Translations under genes and position numbers: made by a program
Assembly (NCBI GenBank): GCA_947462335.1
Contig: OX381721.1
Span: 8,494,001 to 8,558,000 of the forward strand
Origin: Harmothoe impar
Taxonomy: Eukaryota > Annelida > Polychaeta > Phyllodocida > Polynoidae
Length of the DNA stretch: 64,000 nt
Direction of reading: 5' to 3'
Part shown: positions 10,190 to 22,874 of the stretch, one piece after another
Numbering within the stretch: the stretch's first letter is position 1
How the letters are laid out: each line of letters begins with the position of its first letter
The notes under the pieces: model-generated
What the model was told of the DNA's origin: nothing
The model's database searches: none
Seen by the model: only the letters and a program-made list of their open reading frames with translations

Positions 10190-13109
10190 GCTCTGTATCT
10201 TTTAGTTATTGGGTGTCGCTTTTAGCTGGTGCTGATAACTATACTGAGTGTCCCCGTCCCTATGTGGGGTACCTTAAAAGTGTGGACCCGTGAGGTGAAG
10301 AGTATCGCTGCCTGGGGTGTATTCCAATGTTGCAGGTCCTTTAGTGTATGCAGCAAATGATTCCACTGATAACAGCTATCATAATGGTACCCTTACATTC
10401 TTAGTTTAATGATTTTTTGGAAGTGTTTTTTTTAGCAATCTGATATAGGCCTAGAACTTATCCCCCCTACCTATCACATGCAGGACGACGGTGCAGGAGA
10501 AAAGTTGTATATTTACATAATACTTTTTTTTCTTTAACCAAATGTTTTTTATGTGCAGCGTTTGGGAGGAGGACTGGGCATTCTCTCATCTACAAGTAGC
10601 TTTTTCTTAGCCTTTTCTGGTAACAGTAAATGCCTTTCTAGCAACATAAGGAGAATAGAGAGATGAGAGCATGCTCCCGAGGATATGATTATTTGAATGC
10701 TTTGTTGTGTTCCTGACAAAAGGATGAGTTTCACTATCCTAAAAAGTTTCGTACATTGGACATGCTCTTCCACTTTTTCAAGTAAAAAGAAGTAGGTAAG
10801 TAGGTAAAGCTATAGAAAATGTCTACACAAATGGAAATTCACTGAATATTGTGTAGAAAGGATAAAATCACAAAGGTGAATGTATAGGTTTATTCAAATC
10901 TCAGATTGAACATTATTGAAATATATGCCTCCAGACACTATCCTTTAGAGGGGATAGGGTAAGGGATAGCAGCTTATCTTTTTTTTCAATCAATATACAC
11001 TGTATTTATAATTTCAACATATTCCATAAAATCAGTAGGGATGTGAGTAGTAGATGCGATGGAACCACAGGTACTGTAATCTGTCTAAGTTGAAGCAATA
11101 AAAGGATGTCTGCACATTTCTGAGACAGATTTGGAAATACTAATTAATTTTGGTTTGAAAAGGCTTTTACCTCTACTGTGTGCTCAAATATCTGAATTAA
11201 AACAACTCTTTCTTTCGCTCCCTCCCCGTTGCCTCTCTCTAGACTTTTTTTTACTGCAAACTCATAATACAATTGTATAATATTTCTGGTAGATGAAAGA
11301 CTAGCCGCCTTAAGTATACTGTTGTTTCTTTTTTGCATTCCTTTAGAAGACATATTATTTCAGCATCTATAAGAGGTGCTATTTACTTAGGCCAAATAAA
11401 GAAAAGGTGTGTTTCAGGCAACCCGACACTAGATCCCAAAAAGGGCCGACCCTAGCCTTCTTTTCCTCGATTTTGGAGATTAAAAGAAATATTCATATTT
11501 TTCTCTATTTGGTCAACGTTCCCACTGACCTTAGTGGCCTGAATAGCAGTCTGCCCTCAGGAAATGACTAGGAGGAATATCTAACAAATTCTCTATTTTT
11601 ACTAGAAAAATGCTGATGGGTCGCGAGCAGATGGTGCAATTTGCGACTTATCGATTGTACTCTAAATATGTGAAAAAAAAGTAAAAATTGATTTTAAAAT
11701 ATTCGACCTACCTACTCTAAAATTCCGGACCATGCTGCCTGAAACACAAGATACTAATAAAGGTCTTATGGTAAATGAAAGAGGCACCTACATCGATGTT
11801 GTTGTTATTGCTCGGGATGATGCTAATGATGTAGTTCTTGGTGTTGCTGCTACCAGGGTGCTGTTGCTGTTGCTTCTGCTGTTGTTGTCTTGTTATTGTT
11901 CGGGTGATGTTAGTAGTTATTGTTGCTGTTGCTGTTCACAGTGTTGTTGTTACTGTTGCTATTCTTGCTCTTCCGATTCCTCTTGATTATACCGATGCAG
12001 TAATCCAAGTCAAATCCCTTTCTATGATAAACAGTATAATATACACCTACGCTGCTTAGACCCGGCAGTACCTGTCACGGTACACCCCTACCTGCCCCTC
12101 CCACCCTCCTACAGGTAGACGTGCAGGCTCTCCTCCAGACGTGACAACTTTCCTCACCAGGGGGCGATCCTTGCGACGATCCACTCAGTCTGCAGACTTA
12201 CAAACCCAGAACTAAAACAAGAAGCAGGTTTGATAAGCAGGCAGCAGACTCTAGGAGGCTGTCTAGGCAGTGTGTCGGCGGCAGTAGGGTAGGGGGAGGC
12301 GGCAGGAGGACGGGAGGAGGGCGGCAGGAGGGCTGGGTGCACTCCGCGTGGGTCTCACTAGCACGCCGCAGGGGGTCTCTCAGCCGCCACTCTGCTGCTG
12401 GGGGGGGGGGGGAGTGGGTAGAAGGGGTAACTACGAAGGAGGGTGCAAGAGCTGTGAGTTGTGATATGAGAGACTCAGAGAAATGGGGCCAAATGACAGA
12501 GAACTGAGGGGTGGGTAATATTGATACCATATAGCTTACCCGCTTTAGAAATACACGTGATTTCTATTTGAACATTGACGTGGTGGGTTTGGGTACAAAT
12601 AAAGGAGGTGATTTAGAATAGAACACGAGAGATTGGGGCCGCAGTAAACAAAATCGGATTGATAATATTGACAATATGGTACCTTCATAGTTGAAAATTA
12701 CTATATGCGAACTGAGGTCTGGAACACAGAGTACAAATTTTTACAAAGGATTTAATATGATTTTGAATTCCTGCAAGAGCTGAGACAGTATTGAGAGAAA
12801 AAAGATGCATGAGACTGAGAGGATAATACAGCTGTGGAAATGAAGCAGAGCGTTTTGTAATTTGTCTTTTATTAATCTAATCTTTAATTCTATCTGAAGA
12901 ATGCACGATGACGCAGGATATGGTTAAGATACTAATCAATTAATGTTCTGTAGGAGGTAATGATGGACGTGATATTGAATACATCACTCATAAGTGTGCT
13001 TACAAATATTGTTGACATTTCATAAACCATCAATATACTGTGCCGTATTTATCCTACTTGAAGCACAAACAAAATAATACTGAACACATAGAGAAATACA
13101 CCATGGGCA
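10190..13109. other. gene-free stretch with simple repeats
   Basis: Two minus-strand open frames (10549-10773 and 11144-11353) have moderately protein-like composition but no domain I recognise; the second is followed by a possible donor (GAG/gtaaaa). About 11800-11985 is a GTT/GCT-rich simple repeat that creates Cys- and Leu-rich false frames. About 12060-12420 is GC-rich with a G run at 12401-12412 and might be an old promoter, but no gene can be attached to it. Confidence 0.4.
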
Positions 13110-14111
13110 CACTGTAAAAAGAATTCAGTTGAATACACGGAGAATCAATGAAACATCTTACGGTGGATCATCATGATATATGATGACAGTGAGGCATCGT
13201 AAAAACGGTCAAATTTACTTTGAATAACCATAATCATAGTTTGAGTAATGATGACACTTTCATAGATCATATGAACACCACTTTATGTTTTTTCCTAAGT
13301 CACCGTTATTTTTACGGAACTGTCACCGCTATTTTTTAAACAATAAATCTCCGTTATAAATTTTTTTAACAGTGATTCTCAGTACCGTTAAAATAACTGT
13401 GATTCACTGGCACCACTGGGTGCCGGATTTTCACCGTTATTTTCACGGTCCCAGTTTTTCCCAAAGTCACTATTATTTCTACAGAACTGTGAATCACTGT
13501 TATTTTAACAGAATACAAAACACCACTGTATTCTGATTCAGTGCCTAAACAATAATTGTAATGGTATTTTGTGTACTGATTTGTCCCAGTGTTATTCAAT
13601 TCATTTATCCCCCTATACCTAACTCCATGCTCAATATGGTTCCAAACCCAATTTGGTAACAATCAGCAATATCATCTTAGTGTCAAGACCTCAGACCTAA
13701 TCATTAGGGATTAGTCTATGAAAGCCTTATAGAATGCTTCATGATACTTTGTAATACAAGTCCATGAGCATAAGTCACTCTAGGATGGCTACAGAGCAAA
13801 CCTTACAGCTGTGTCACTATATATGTTTCTTATCACCACAAAAATGGTGTTCCTAGCATCTAGGGAAAATCTCTTCATGAACCAAACTGCCACCTGGTGT
13901 GATAAAACTGAAATCAATTAAACGTAGCTTCACCGTAAAATAAACTGTGTTTCACTGTAAAAATAAACGTTTTTTCACTGTACTTGATTACGGAGATTCA
14001 AAGTAAAATTGATTGATTTTACATTGCCTCACCGTAATCATAATGTTATGATGAATCACCGTAAAACTTTACACTGATTCTCCGTATATTCAACGGAATA
14101 TTTTTACAGTG
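13110..14111. mobile_element. CACTG-ended non-autonomous element
   Basis: The left end CACTGTAAAAA (13110-13120) is mirrored by TTTTTACAGTG (14101-14111), and homology continues inward (GTTGAATACACGGAGAATCA against its reverse near 14077-14100). Inside, short words such as CACCGTTATTTTCACGG and AATCACCGTAAAA recur in both orientations. The termini resemble CACTA/EnSpm elements, but I could not find a three-base target duplication. No transposase is present. Confidence 0.6.
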
Positions 14112-14263
14112 TAAATGACAAAAATATTAATGACAGTTATATGATAAAACACAAATTGCCCACAAATTGCCCCAAATTTATTAATGGTTTAATAAGGAAG
14201 CAAAAAAAGAAAGAACCTCAAACAGTGACGAGTAAAACACACTCCGATACAAGTTCATTGCCT

Positions 14264-15059
14264 TTAACCTGTTAAGCCCCGGATGATGCCTCAGGCTCAG
14301 GAGTCCTTGGTTATTTGCCTCCTGATTCCCCTGTCCTGCTATGACATCGCATTTATTTATCATGACAGCAAAAAGGCACGGTACATGTCATTAAAACAAC
14401 ATAACAAGGACATGTTAACTTGAGAGAATATAAGGTACCTAGGTAAGGTGTAGAGATTGGGACCACCCGCCTTGGGCGGGCGATAATACCCTAATTCTGC
14501 CATTGCCTGGGCGATATTAGGGCACTTCTGCGGCACAATCACACCAGGGGGCAGCAGTCATTACGCATGCGCACGGATCAGCCCCAGGCGATGTGACTTG
14601 TGTTGTCTGAAATGGGAACAATGGGAGGTAAAAATGTTGCCATACTAGTAAGTAATGAATATGAGGGTATATTAGTTTTAAAGTTAATTATCATTTCATG
14701 TCCGAACAATAATCTTAATTGCACTTACTCTTTATTAGCAAATTCACCCTAAGGCTAAGGAGGCATTAACAATATCCCAGACCATATAGTTATGCATATT
14801 CTCACAATACATAGTGACTAGGGGATGAGTGATCTTGAAAAAAAACACCGTTGAAATAGTTGACCTCAGTTGTGAGCGTTCCCCATAATGTTACATAAAC
14901 ACAGTCGCTTATTGCTTATAGATAATCTATGAGGTAGTTCCCCTCGTGGCTATCAGAAACTATGGGAGGATAACATCGGGAAGGATTTTATAAATCATGA
15001 GACATGACAACGAGGGGAATAGCAAACATCAAAACACTATGCCGTCCTTAAAGGGTTAA
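14264..15059. mobile_element. MITE of the TTAACC..TTAAGG family
   Basis: The left end has TTAACCTGTTAAGCCCCGG with GATGATGCC just inside; the right end has GGCATAGTG and CTTAACCCTTTAAGGACGG on the reverse strand. Similar termini recur near 18894-19118, 46957-47187, 50927-51557, 51925 and 62628-62901. No coding capacity is visible. TTAA may be the duplicated target. Confidence 0.55.
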
Positions 15060-15984
15060 GTAAGTGAACAGCCCACTGCTTTACCTCAATTACTAGTCCC
15101 TCCTGCACTCTTTGAATTTCTATTTGAGAGTTTTTTCCCAATCCCCTTTGATCCCCCACATATCAGGTAACCCTTCCCAGTTTAGATGTAGAAACCCGAC
15201 CCCACCTTTCACACCTGTAATGTACTGCGGGTAGTGCAGGTGTGTATTGTCGGGCAGGAGGCACGAGTTGGGCCGCCCGGGGTAGGGGGCATCGTGTAAC
15301 CTGATTCAGATCCCATGTGTTGCCTTTACTGAGAGAGGGACTAGACAACAGCCACGACATCTTGTATGGAGGGGGGAACTCGTGCTCATAACTCGTAAGG
15401 ACGATGGGGTTGATGAAGGTGCACTCGTTTCTTCTGCCCCCCTCCCCACATTTCCTTTTCATTTCCCCCCTTGCCACCCATACACACAAGCTTAATGGAA
15501 TTGATGATCTTGGCAGTAACCTTTTGGGTGTATACTTTTTATCACAAATAGTAAACTGTCATTATCTATCAAGATCGAGTTTGCAATGATGAGAGGTATC
15601 TTTATAGATTGGCTACAGTCTCTGGGCTCGGCCAGGAACACATTGTCAGAATTTGTTCTTTTCACTTTATCATAATATCACATATCAAAAATGACTTACG
15701 CAAGTTAGTCTGGAGGTTGTGAGCTAGGACCTCGCAGCGAACAACGTACGGAGGGTTTTTGGTGATTCTGGCTCGTGAGACCCCACTGAACAAAATCCCA
15801 CCCGGTGCCAAGCTGGCACCGCCGGGGAAATTCCGTAAAGGACGTTTTTCCAAAATGGCTCCCGGGAAAATGATGACATTCAGAAAAATGGATATCTCTG
15901 CTGTTTGTAGGTCTAGAATTTTGATTTCAGCATCAAAGGATATGTTAACAATGTCATACGTTCATAATCTGTCCATATGAAAGT

Positions 15985-16275
15985 GATTCAAGGTCAAGGT
16001 CAAGGTCAATTTAGAGGTCAAACTTCATTTTCCTGTATTTTTCATTAAAATCAACTATATAATGCTAGATATTATTATCAGAGGCATATTGAAGGTCAAA
16101 TGATTCAAAATCAAGGTCAAGGTCAAGGTCAAATCATTGATTAAGCTTCCAATTTAGCTATTTTTCACTTGAATCACGTGTGGGTACAATCTATCACATG
16201 GTCACAATGTCACAGGCTCTTATCATACGGATATAAGAAGCAATATTTCTCAAGGTCAAGGTCATGTTACTGATT
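15985..16275. repeat. AAGGTC direct repeats in left arm
   Basis: Tandem TCAAGGTCA-type runs (near 15991-16009, 16093-16130 and 16254-16265) sit in the left inverted repeat. The half-site AGGTCA with a TCA extension resembles response elements of monomeric nuclear receptors (ERR, FTZ-F1/NR5A type). Regulatory function is inference. Confidence 0.7.
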
Positions 16276-16379
16276 AGCTTACTTTTTGCCTTTAAGTTAG
16301 TCAGAATATGAAAATACATTCTATTAATTAGGTGTTATTCTTCAACTAAAAGATCATGGTCAATATAAGAACAATCAGT

Positions 16380-17900
16380 TTAATGAACATTGAAATCAAT
16401 TGGTTTGTCTTCTGAGAGACTGTCATCCATCATAACTTTCTCTGCGTTTCGGCACCCTTCCCCACCTTCGCACTTGCAGAACACACTGCACTGCAGCTGT
16501 GCTGTTGCACATGTACATTTGGCTGTGGTACAGTTTTCACATGAGCACTTGATCAGCTTTAGAATGTACTCAGGAGCTGGCAGTGTGTTCTTAGGGGTCA
16601 TTACAGGCATCAGCATTTTATTGACTCTTAACCATCTTGGCCTTCCGAATGCCCCAGCACTGTGCTGCAGTGTCACATCCTGACAATGAGTGTGCGGCAG
16701 GTAGACTTGGTATTATTTGTTTGTGTTTTTGCACTGTAGCTTTAATGTCAACACATTTCCTGTCCTTTGATGTTTCTTCCATGACTATGCAGCGGTTTAG
16801 GCTATACTTGTTGTAATAGTAAAGGAGAAGCACAAACCATCAGTGTCATCAACAATCACTTTGATGTTGCATGCTTCATTCCCATTGGTGATCCACAGAA
16901 GTTGCTGAATCATTATGATATCAGGTTCCTCATGTGTGGTCCTCATATATGCTCTTTGAATGCAAAGACCATCAGTGATTTCAGAGGGATCACCATTCTG
17001 GCCTGTAACAAAGAGCTTTTGCTGACCTGTTTGAAGTTCCTCTTTGTGAACCACAATTTCACTCACAATTAACTGAATCAGATGGACCTTGTTATGTGAA
17101 GAGCTGAGTATGACCCTAGGAGGAGGTAGCTGCATATTGCAGGAGAGTTGATGTCTTCTGCTTGCTTCCGTGCTCCACCCACAGCGAGTGACCGATTTGA
17201 TGCTGAAGTCAAGGTATCTATCAAACACAAGGTACACATTGGCTGTCTTCAGTTTCCTCTTGATATATATTTAACAATATTGTCGATGTAAGCTTTTACA
17301 GTCCCATTTGATGGCCAGTGCACAACCCACAACATGGCACAACCATAAATGATAATATCTGTTGGTTTGCAAAGATTCTGTGCAGGAACTTCCACTTTCA
17401 GTTTGTTCTTCAATGTCACCTCAATCCGCAAATCACCAGTTTTAGTGAACAGGGAGATTAGTATAGCTGCTAATTCATAGGAGAGCACATCCTGTAAGTC
17501 TAGATCTCGACCTGAAGCCTGCAGTCCAACAACGCCTGTGTATATGCATGGCACTGCTGTCGTAGGTTTTTGGCAAGTTTATTTGAGCATGTGGCTTTGC
17601 AGCATGCATTGTTTTTACACGTTTTGGTAGTGGTTTGTTGAAGCTGTCTGGCCAGCCCTTCACAAATTCAGTCATCATCTCCTCTCCCATAGCTACTGAA
17701 TTGTCCACATTCACATCATTGACGATCCTTCCTGTCACAACATGTACAATTCCTCCCAGGGGATGACTTGCTGGTTCCAGCGGATGTATTTATTCCTCCA
17801 ACTCCAGCATGATCTTGAGCTTGACATTGGTTTATTGTGAACGATATCATCAGGATAGGAAATATATTATAGATATGATATTTGTATATATTTACCAAAT
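16380..17900 (-). pseudogene. decayed element-borne ORF with Cys-rich (CRC-like) C-terminus
   Basis: Minus-strand frames follow one another but switch phase at least four times (17898, 17738, 17554, 17237, 16833 and 16676 starts), with overlaps that indicate frameshifts rather than introns. Recognisable pieces in order are EEPDIIMIQQLLW, VIVDDTDG, LPAAHSLSGCDTAAQ, and a Cys block KCSCENCTTAKCTCA followed by CSVFCKCEGGEGC. The Cys spacing resembles tesmin/TSO1 CXC motifs. The acidic DDTD and the GCDT motif recall a recurrent uncharacterised protein family of marine invertebrates. A PIN-like nuclease fold is a guess. It is framed by the long inverted repeats, so it is probably an element gene, not a host gene. 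Confidence 0.6.
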
Positions 17901-17934
17901 ATATTTACCAAATATGTGCAAAAAACTATTTTAC

Positions 17935-18195
17935 CTTATTCATGACCTTGACCTTGAGAATTGTAACATTTAATATGGTTATGAAGATAGTATCTAGCAT
18001 TATATACATGTCATTTCTATCAGGAATACTGAAATTGGAGGTTCAATCTTTGATTTGACCTTGACCTTGACCTTGACCTTGAATCATTCGACCTTCAATA
18101 TGCCTATGATGATAATATCTAGCATTATTTACTTGTTATTCAGTTGATACTAATGAAAAATAAAGGAAAATGAAGTTTGACCTCTAAATTGACCT
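17935..18195. repeat. GACCTT repeats in right arm
   Basis: Mirror image of the left-arm array: TGACCTTGACCTTGACCT-type runs near 17942-17960, 18055-18081 and 18191-18210. Confidence 0.7.
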
Positions 18196-18893
18196 TGACC
18201 TTGACCTTGAATCACTTTCATTTGGAAAGATTATGAACATATGACCTTGTTAACATATCCTTTGGTGTTGAAATCAAAGTCCTAGACCTACTAACAGCAG
18301 AGATATCCACTTTTCATAATGCCATCATTTTCCCAGGAGCCATTTTGGAAAAACGTCTTTTACGGAATTTCCCCGGTGGTGCCAGCTTGGCACCGTGTGG
18401 GATTTTGTTCAGTTGGGTCTCACGAGCCAGAATCACCAAAAACACTACGTACGTCGTTCGCTGCGAGGTAAAGGTAGATAGGCCAGTTCTGGCAACTGGA
18501 CTAAGTCTAATACCTTCACTGAGGCACTACAAAAACAACTACCATTTACCAAGGCTACAGGGGCTAATAGAGGGGATCTATAAACTTACAATCAGCTGAT
18601 CAGACCATGATTCTCTCCACTTCACTCCAATTATCGAAAGACCAAATAGACAATTTCCACTGTCAGGACCCTTTGCGTGGGTGTGGGAGAGGCTTGATGT
18701 AAAGTTTACGCTAGCCGTGACGCCATGTCTTGTTATCTTTTTTAAACATCCCAGCATTCCGTGCTCATTTTACCACTACCGGAAGTGGTCTTTGTGAACT
18801 ATGACAGCGGCCCCTGGTGAGAATATCACGCACCAAGGAGGGCCCAGCTTGGGGCTGTAGCCCGGAGAGGGTTAAAAAACCGCTTTGATAACC

Positions 18894-19118
18894 CGATAAC
18901 CCTTTAATTGCAACATATACATGCTCATGTTCATCTGTCGCCATGATGCTCCAATACTGCATTGGTGCATGTATCATGCCGTCTCACCAGGCGTGTATCA
19001 ACGCCAATACACCTATACCGCTGCATGGATGCAAGTTATTTACCAGAACTGAATTCATGCGTCATGACGACAGAAGCGCATATTGCATTAAAGCAATATA
19101 CTGTCCTTAAATGGTTGA
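18894..19118. mobile_element. small MITE, TTAA/CCCTTTAA family
   Basis: Begins near ATAACCCTTTAATTGC and ends near CCTTAAATGGTTGAAT. The core contains GATGCTCCAATACTGCATTG and GGTGCATGTATCATG, related to words in the copies at 46957, 51925 and 62628. Confidence 0.4.
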
Positions 19119-19261
19119 ATACGATCAGATCACTTGCAGATTCTACAAATTAGTTTTGTACTGCTGACAGATCGATGTAAGGAAAGAATAAATACGGGTG
19201 TGGATCAAGATGTGTTAAAAGTTATCTACAGTGCTGTTTCCGGGTCGCGTTTTATAGACAA

Positions 19262-20247
19262 GGGGTGATCCATTTAGTATGTCACGCTTTTTTTGGCCAT
19301 TTTGAAGACCCCCCCCCCACCCCCATGTCACACTTTCCCAAACACCCCCTAGAAAAGTATGTCACAAATCTGCTGACAGCCCCCCCCCCTAGTACTGTAT
19401 CATATAAAAGACCATACACATATTGTGATAAGCAGTACAATAAGGCCTATCATAATATTAAATATAAATTGTAAACCAGGTTTAACACTGTTTAATACAA
19501 TTAGATTGATACTAAAGTGTTGAAAGTATGACATCAGATATCAGTCAAATCCTTTTAGTCCTCCTAGAAGGGAAAATAATGGATCTTATCGACTAGAACT
19601 AGAACCCATTCAGATTACAACTGTTCAAAGAGGCATTCACAAAATCACACGAGTATCGGTGGCACCCTAGATTTTTGTGGCCTCTATCCATGGATTCTTG
19701 TCTGTTTTCACAGGAATATAAGGTGTGCTGGGACTGCTACCTGATGAAGGGGACTCAATTTTATTTCAACATGGGCGTGCGGCTGGCCTTCCAGCTACCC
19801 TTTTCTTTGGTGAGGGAGAAAAGTGACCCCCAGTGCAGTGTCTAGGTTTAATCAGATTCTCTGCAGAGTGAGCCTTGATAAAAGACATTTTAGTCAAAAG
19901 TCACCTTGATTGCAAGTTATTTTGGTGAGAACTCCAAAGTGACCTTTGTTTTGACAGGTTTTGTTGAAATCTCCAAAAAAGTGACCCTTGGTGAGGGAGG
20001 TTTTGTTGGAAATTTTGCCCTTGGTGATGGGGATTCTAGTGAAAAGTGATTCTGGTGAAAAAGCGGACCCTTGGTAGGCCTTAAGGGGGATCTTGCTCAA
20101 AATGTAACCTTGCCAGCCGCACACCCATCTATATAAAATATACAACCCCTGAGCACTGCTATCCTTTCCTCAGATGTTGGAAGACCTGTGATACCTACAT
20201 ACTGTTTCAAGTAGCACACATGACATTATTATGCTGCTTAGTTGCAA

Positions 20248-20328
<81 letters not shown>

Positions 20329-20477
20329 CAGTGCAGCATTTAATATATGGTTTTAAACAAATCTCAAAGTGTGACGTCACACAATCCTATAACCCCCCCA
20401 CCCCCTTGTCACACTTTATCACAGAAAAAAAGACCCCTCCCACCCCTTTTGGCGTGACATACTTAATGGATCGCCCC
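19262..20477. mobile_element. CAA-flanked non-autonomous DNA element
   Basis: The left terminus GGGGTGATCCATTTAGTATG and the reverse of the right terminus GGGGCGATCCATTAAGTATG differ at two positions. The direct repeat CAA flanks it at 19259-19261 and 20478-20480. Inside the ends are C-rich stretches with GTCACACTTT words in both arms. No transposase is visible. Confidence 0.72.
20249..20327. repeat. (AT)n microsatellite
   Basis: About 39 uninterrupted AT units inside the CAA-flanked element. The open frame of alternating Ile and Tyr across it is an artefact. Confidence 0.98.
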
Positions 20478-20907
20478 CAAGCATTATAGTGCCGCTGAAA
20501 AGCAAAGAGTACCGGTACCTCTTATACCATGTGTTTCTCTCAAGGAGATAAATACTAAAATGTTCTGCAATGTACATCCTATGTATCTAATTAATGTAAA
20601 TGATGTACAGGTATACTTATACTGTTTCTCCAGTTTCAAATCCGACAGAAACGCACCACGGACAATTCTACCAATAGCCCTGATATACACTGAATATCAT
20701 TCAGTACCAGAGCTATAGGCATCTCATTGGAGATTATAATGAATTATACAATGTTAAACTATTTAATAAGAAATGGCATCAGACCTTCTGGGCTTAGACT
20801 TATTAGACACATTAGTATTAACGTAGAAACCAGATATGCTGCAACCATAGCTCACGGCTATAAATCGGAGTTTGCAGCAGTGCAAATTTCTGCTTTTGAC
20901 CTTGACT

Positions 20908-21047
20908 ATTCCTGCCCAACCTTCTTCCCCTCCTACCCCTTCTCCCCGTCCTCCCCCTCCTCCCCCCACCTCCTCCTCCCCCCTCCCCCCTCCCCCCCCC
21001 CTCCTCCTCCCACCTCCTCCCAACTCCTCCTGCTCCTCCCACCACAA
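20908..21047. repeat. polypyrimidine (CCT/CCC) tract
   Basis: Nearly pure C/T on the plus strand, rich in CTCCTCC and C runs. Pro-rich and Gly/Glu-rich open frames across it on either strand are artefacts of composition. Confidence 0.95.
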
Positions 21048-21937
21048 TGATGCGCGCTAGTTAGTGAGGCCTTTAGAACCCAGCAGCAAACCTCTCTTTT
21101 TTAACTGAACATCACCAGTGCAATTAAAGAAATTAACCCAATTTATTTGGCACACTTGTCCCCTTTTTGTACCACTTTTAGAGTAATTGTCCAAGGATCC
21201 ACCTGGTCCCTATCCCTTTCTTTGCCACGTTGCCATTTTTTGCCCTCCAATAAAAGTGAAACTGAAAACTTCAATTAAGCTGAGTGATACCTGATTTTGG
21301 GATGGTTGCTGCTAGGGAGGAGGCATTCCTCCTCTAATGATCTAGCATTGGGGGTGTTGAAGCCACTTCCCCAGCCTACTATCCTCCCTCAATTATTGCA
21401 ATTAAAAGTTGGCTGAGTGCAAGTTTCCTCTAAATCCTTGATTGAAGCGTGAGGATTTGAATCTAGCTTTGATTATGTAGACTCACATGTGCCGCCACGT
21501 GGTATACATTACACTGCTGTTTTCTTTCTATTTGAGCTTGGTTTTGTCATTAAAAAGACGCGGATAATTATCTGAATTTACTCGGAGGTTATACTCATTA
21601 CTTAACCCTTAACTCTTACAAACTCAGAAGAAAGTTCATTACAACCAACACTGTATCATATTATTGAGATTTCATATTGTTATCGTAATGCCTGACTTAA
21701 AGGCGCTGTACAATGACCAATGCAATGGGTCGAAAGCGTTGGCACTGCAGGGGTGGCAATGCAGGGGTCTGGGTAAGCAGCAGTGGCTCCACCTACAGTT
21801 GGCCATGTGAGGCAGGGAGTAGGGTCTGTTCTAGCCACAAGGAGGCAGTAGTACTGTGCATAGGATCCTCTTTGTTAGTTCCCCCTTCGACATCCAGGTG
21901 GCATTAACGGTACTGTGTGGACAATTAGGCCCAAGTG
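21048..21937. other. gene-free stretch
   Basis: I see no gene, RNA or repeat structure I can support here. Confidence 0.4.
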
Positions 21938-22874
21938 TAGGGTGGCCGGAGGGTCTAGCTGATCGCGCAGTTCGTATCTGATCCTATGGTAAATGACCCT
22001 TTTATGATATGCCCCCATTTTAATTAGGGAGCAGATAAAAACTTCTAGTAAATTTGCATAATTAGATCCTGAATGGGTCCATCTATATACAGGCTGGAAT
22101 AAGCATACAAAATTGTATTACTTACTGTAATTCAGGGAGAATGTTGACAGACCTACAGATTTTGAGTCTGTCTTGAGCTGTATAATGAGTAATCACCTGC
22201 AACTATCATTTAAGAGAATAGGCAAGCCATGTATCAATGAGATTCTTTTTTTTGATTGAAACGTCTTGAATGCAGGTATCCCCTGGGGGGTCCTATATCA
22301 TCTTAAGAAATTAACATCTTTTTGAGATAAGCCACCCAAAATTGGCTATTTTCCGTGCCCATTTTTTCATAGAAGTTTTCAATTGGTAGTTCACGGTAAA
22401 TTACTGGAGATAGAGCTAAATCAACTCAAAATAATGCATTTGGAATGGACATGATACAACCTACCGCCAGCCAGCGTCAGGATATCTCCTGGGGGTCATA
22501 ATAGACCATGGAAGGGGCTTTAGTACCATATAAAGTAATATAAGGCAGGAGATGGCAGCACCAGCTGGCCACTGTTAAACAGCTATGTACACAAAGGGTC
22601 ATAGGTCATAACTACATGGTTCATTGGTCAAGCAGTAGATGTCCCCACAGAGTAGTGAATCACCCATGTAGTAAGTATACAGGTATACAATGGGAATGTA
22701 AGAATCTGTCAGAAGAGTTGCCCTGGTAAGGCATCTGTAATCAGCTGTCACTCCTGCCATATCTAGTGTATGGCCATAACAGTGACAGGTTATCAAATGC
22801 GAATATGAAGGCTTTGTGAAAATAATACACATGGACAAGTCAGGGCGTTTAAAAAAAAAGGTCCGGCCACCCTA
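21938..22874. mobile_element. TA-flanked MITE with GGGTGGCCGGA ends
   Basis: TAGGGTGGCCGGA at the left is mirrored by TCCGGCCACCCTA at the right; the outer TA may be the target duplication. About 0.94 kb with no coding capacity. Confidence 0.7.

Larger units (their letters stand above)
15729..18469. mobile_element. 2.74-kb element with ~540-bp inverted repeats
   Basis: The left end ACCTCGCAGCGAAC matches the reverse complement of the right end over about 48 bp with few mismatches. Homology then continues inward through CGTTTTTCCAAAATGG and the AAGGTC repeats to about 16275 on the left and back to about 17935 on the right. Long inverted arms around a coding remnant suggest a DNA transposon of unassigned superfamily. 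I found no target duplication. Confidence 0.75.

Noticed and set aside
11732..12059. Cys- and Leu-rich plus-strand frames
   Set aside because: Produced by a GTT/GCT simple repeat.
12154..12530. Pro-rich minus-strand frames
   Set aside because: GC-skewed sequence with a G run; no splice sites or domain, so not called as a gene.
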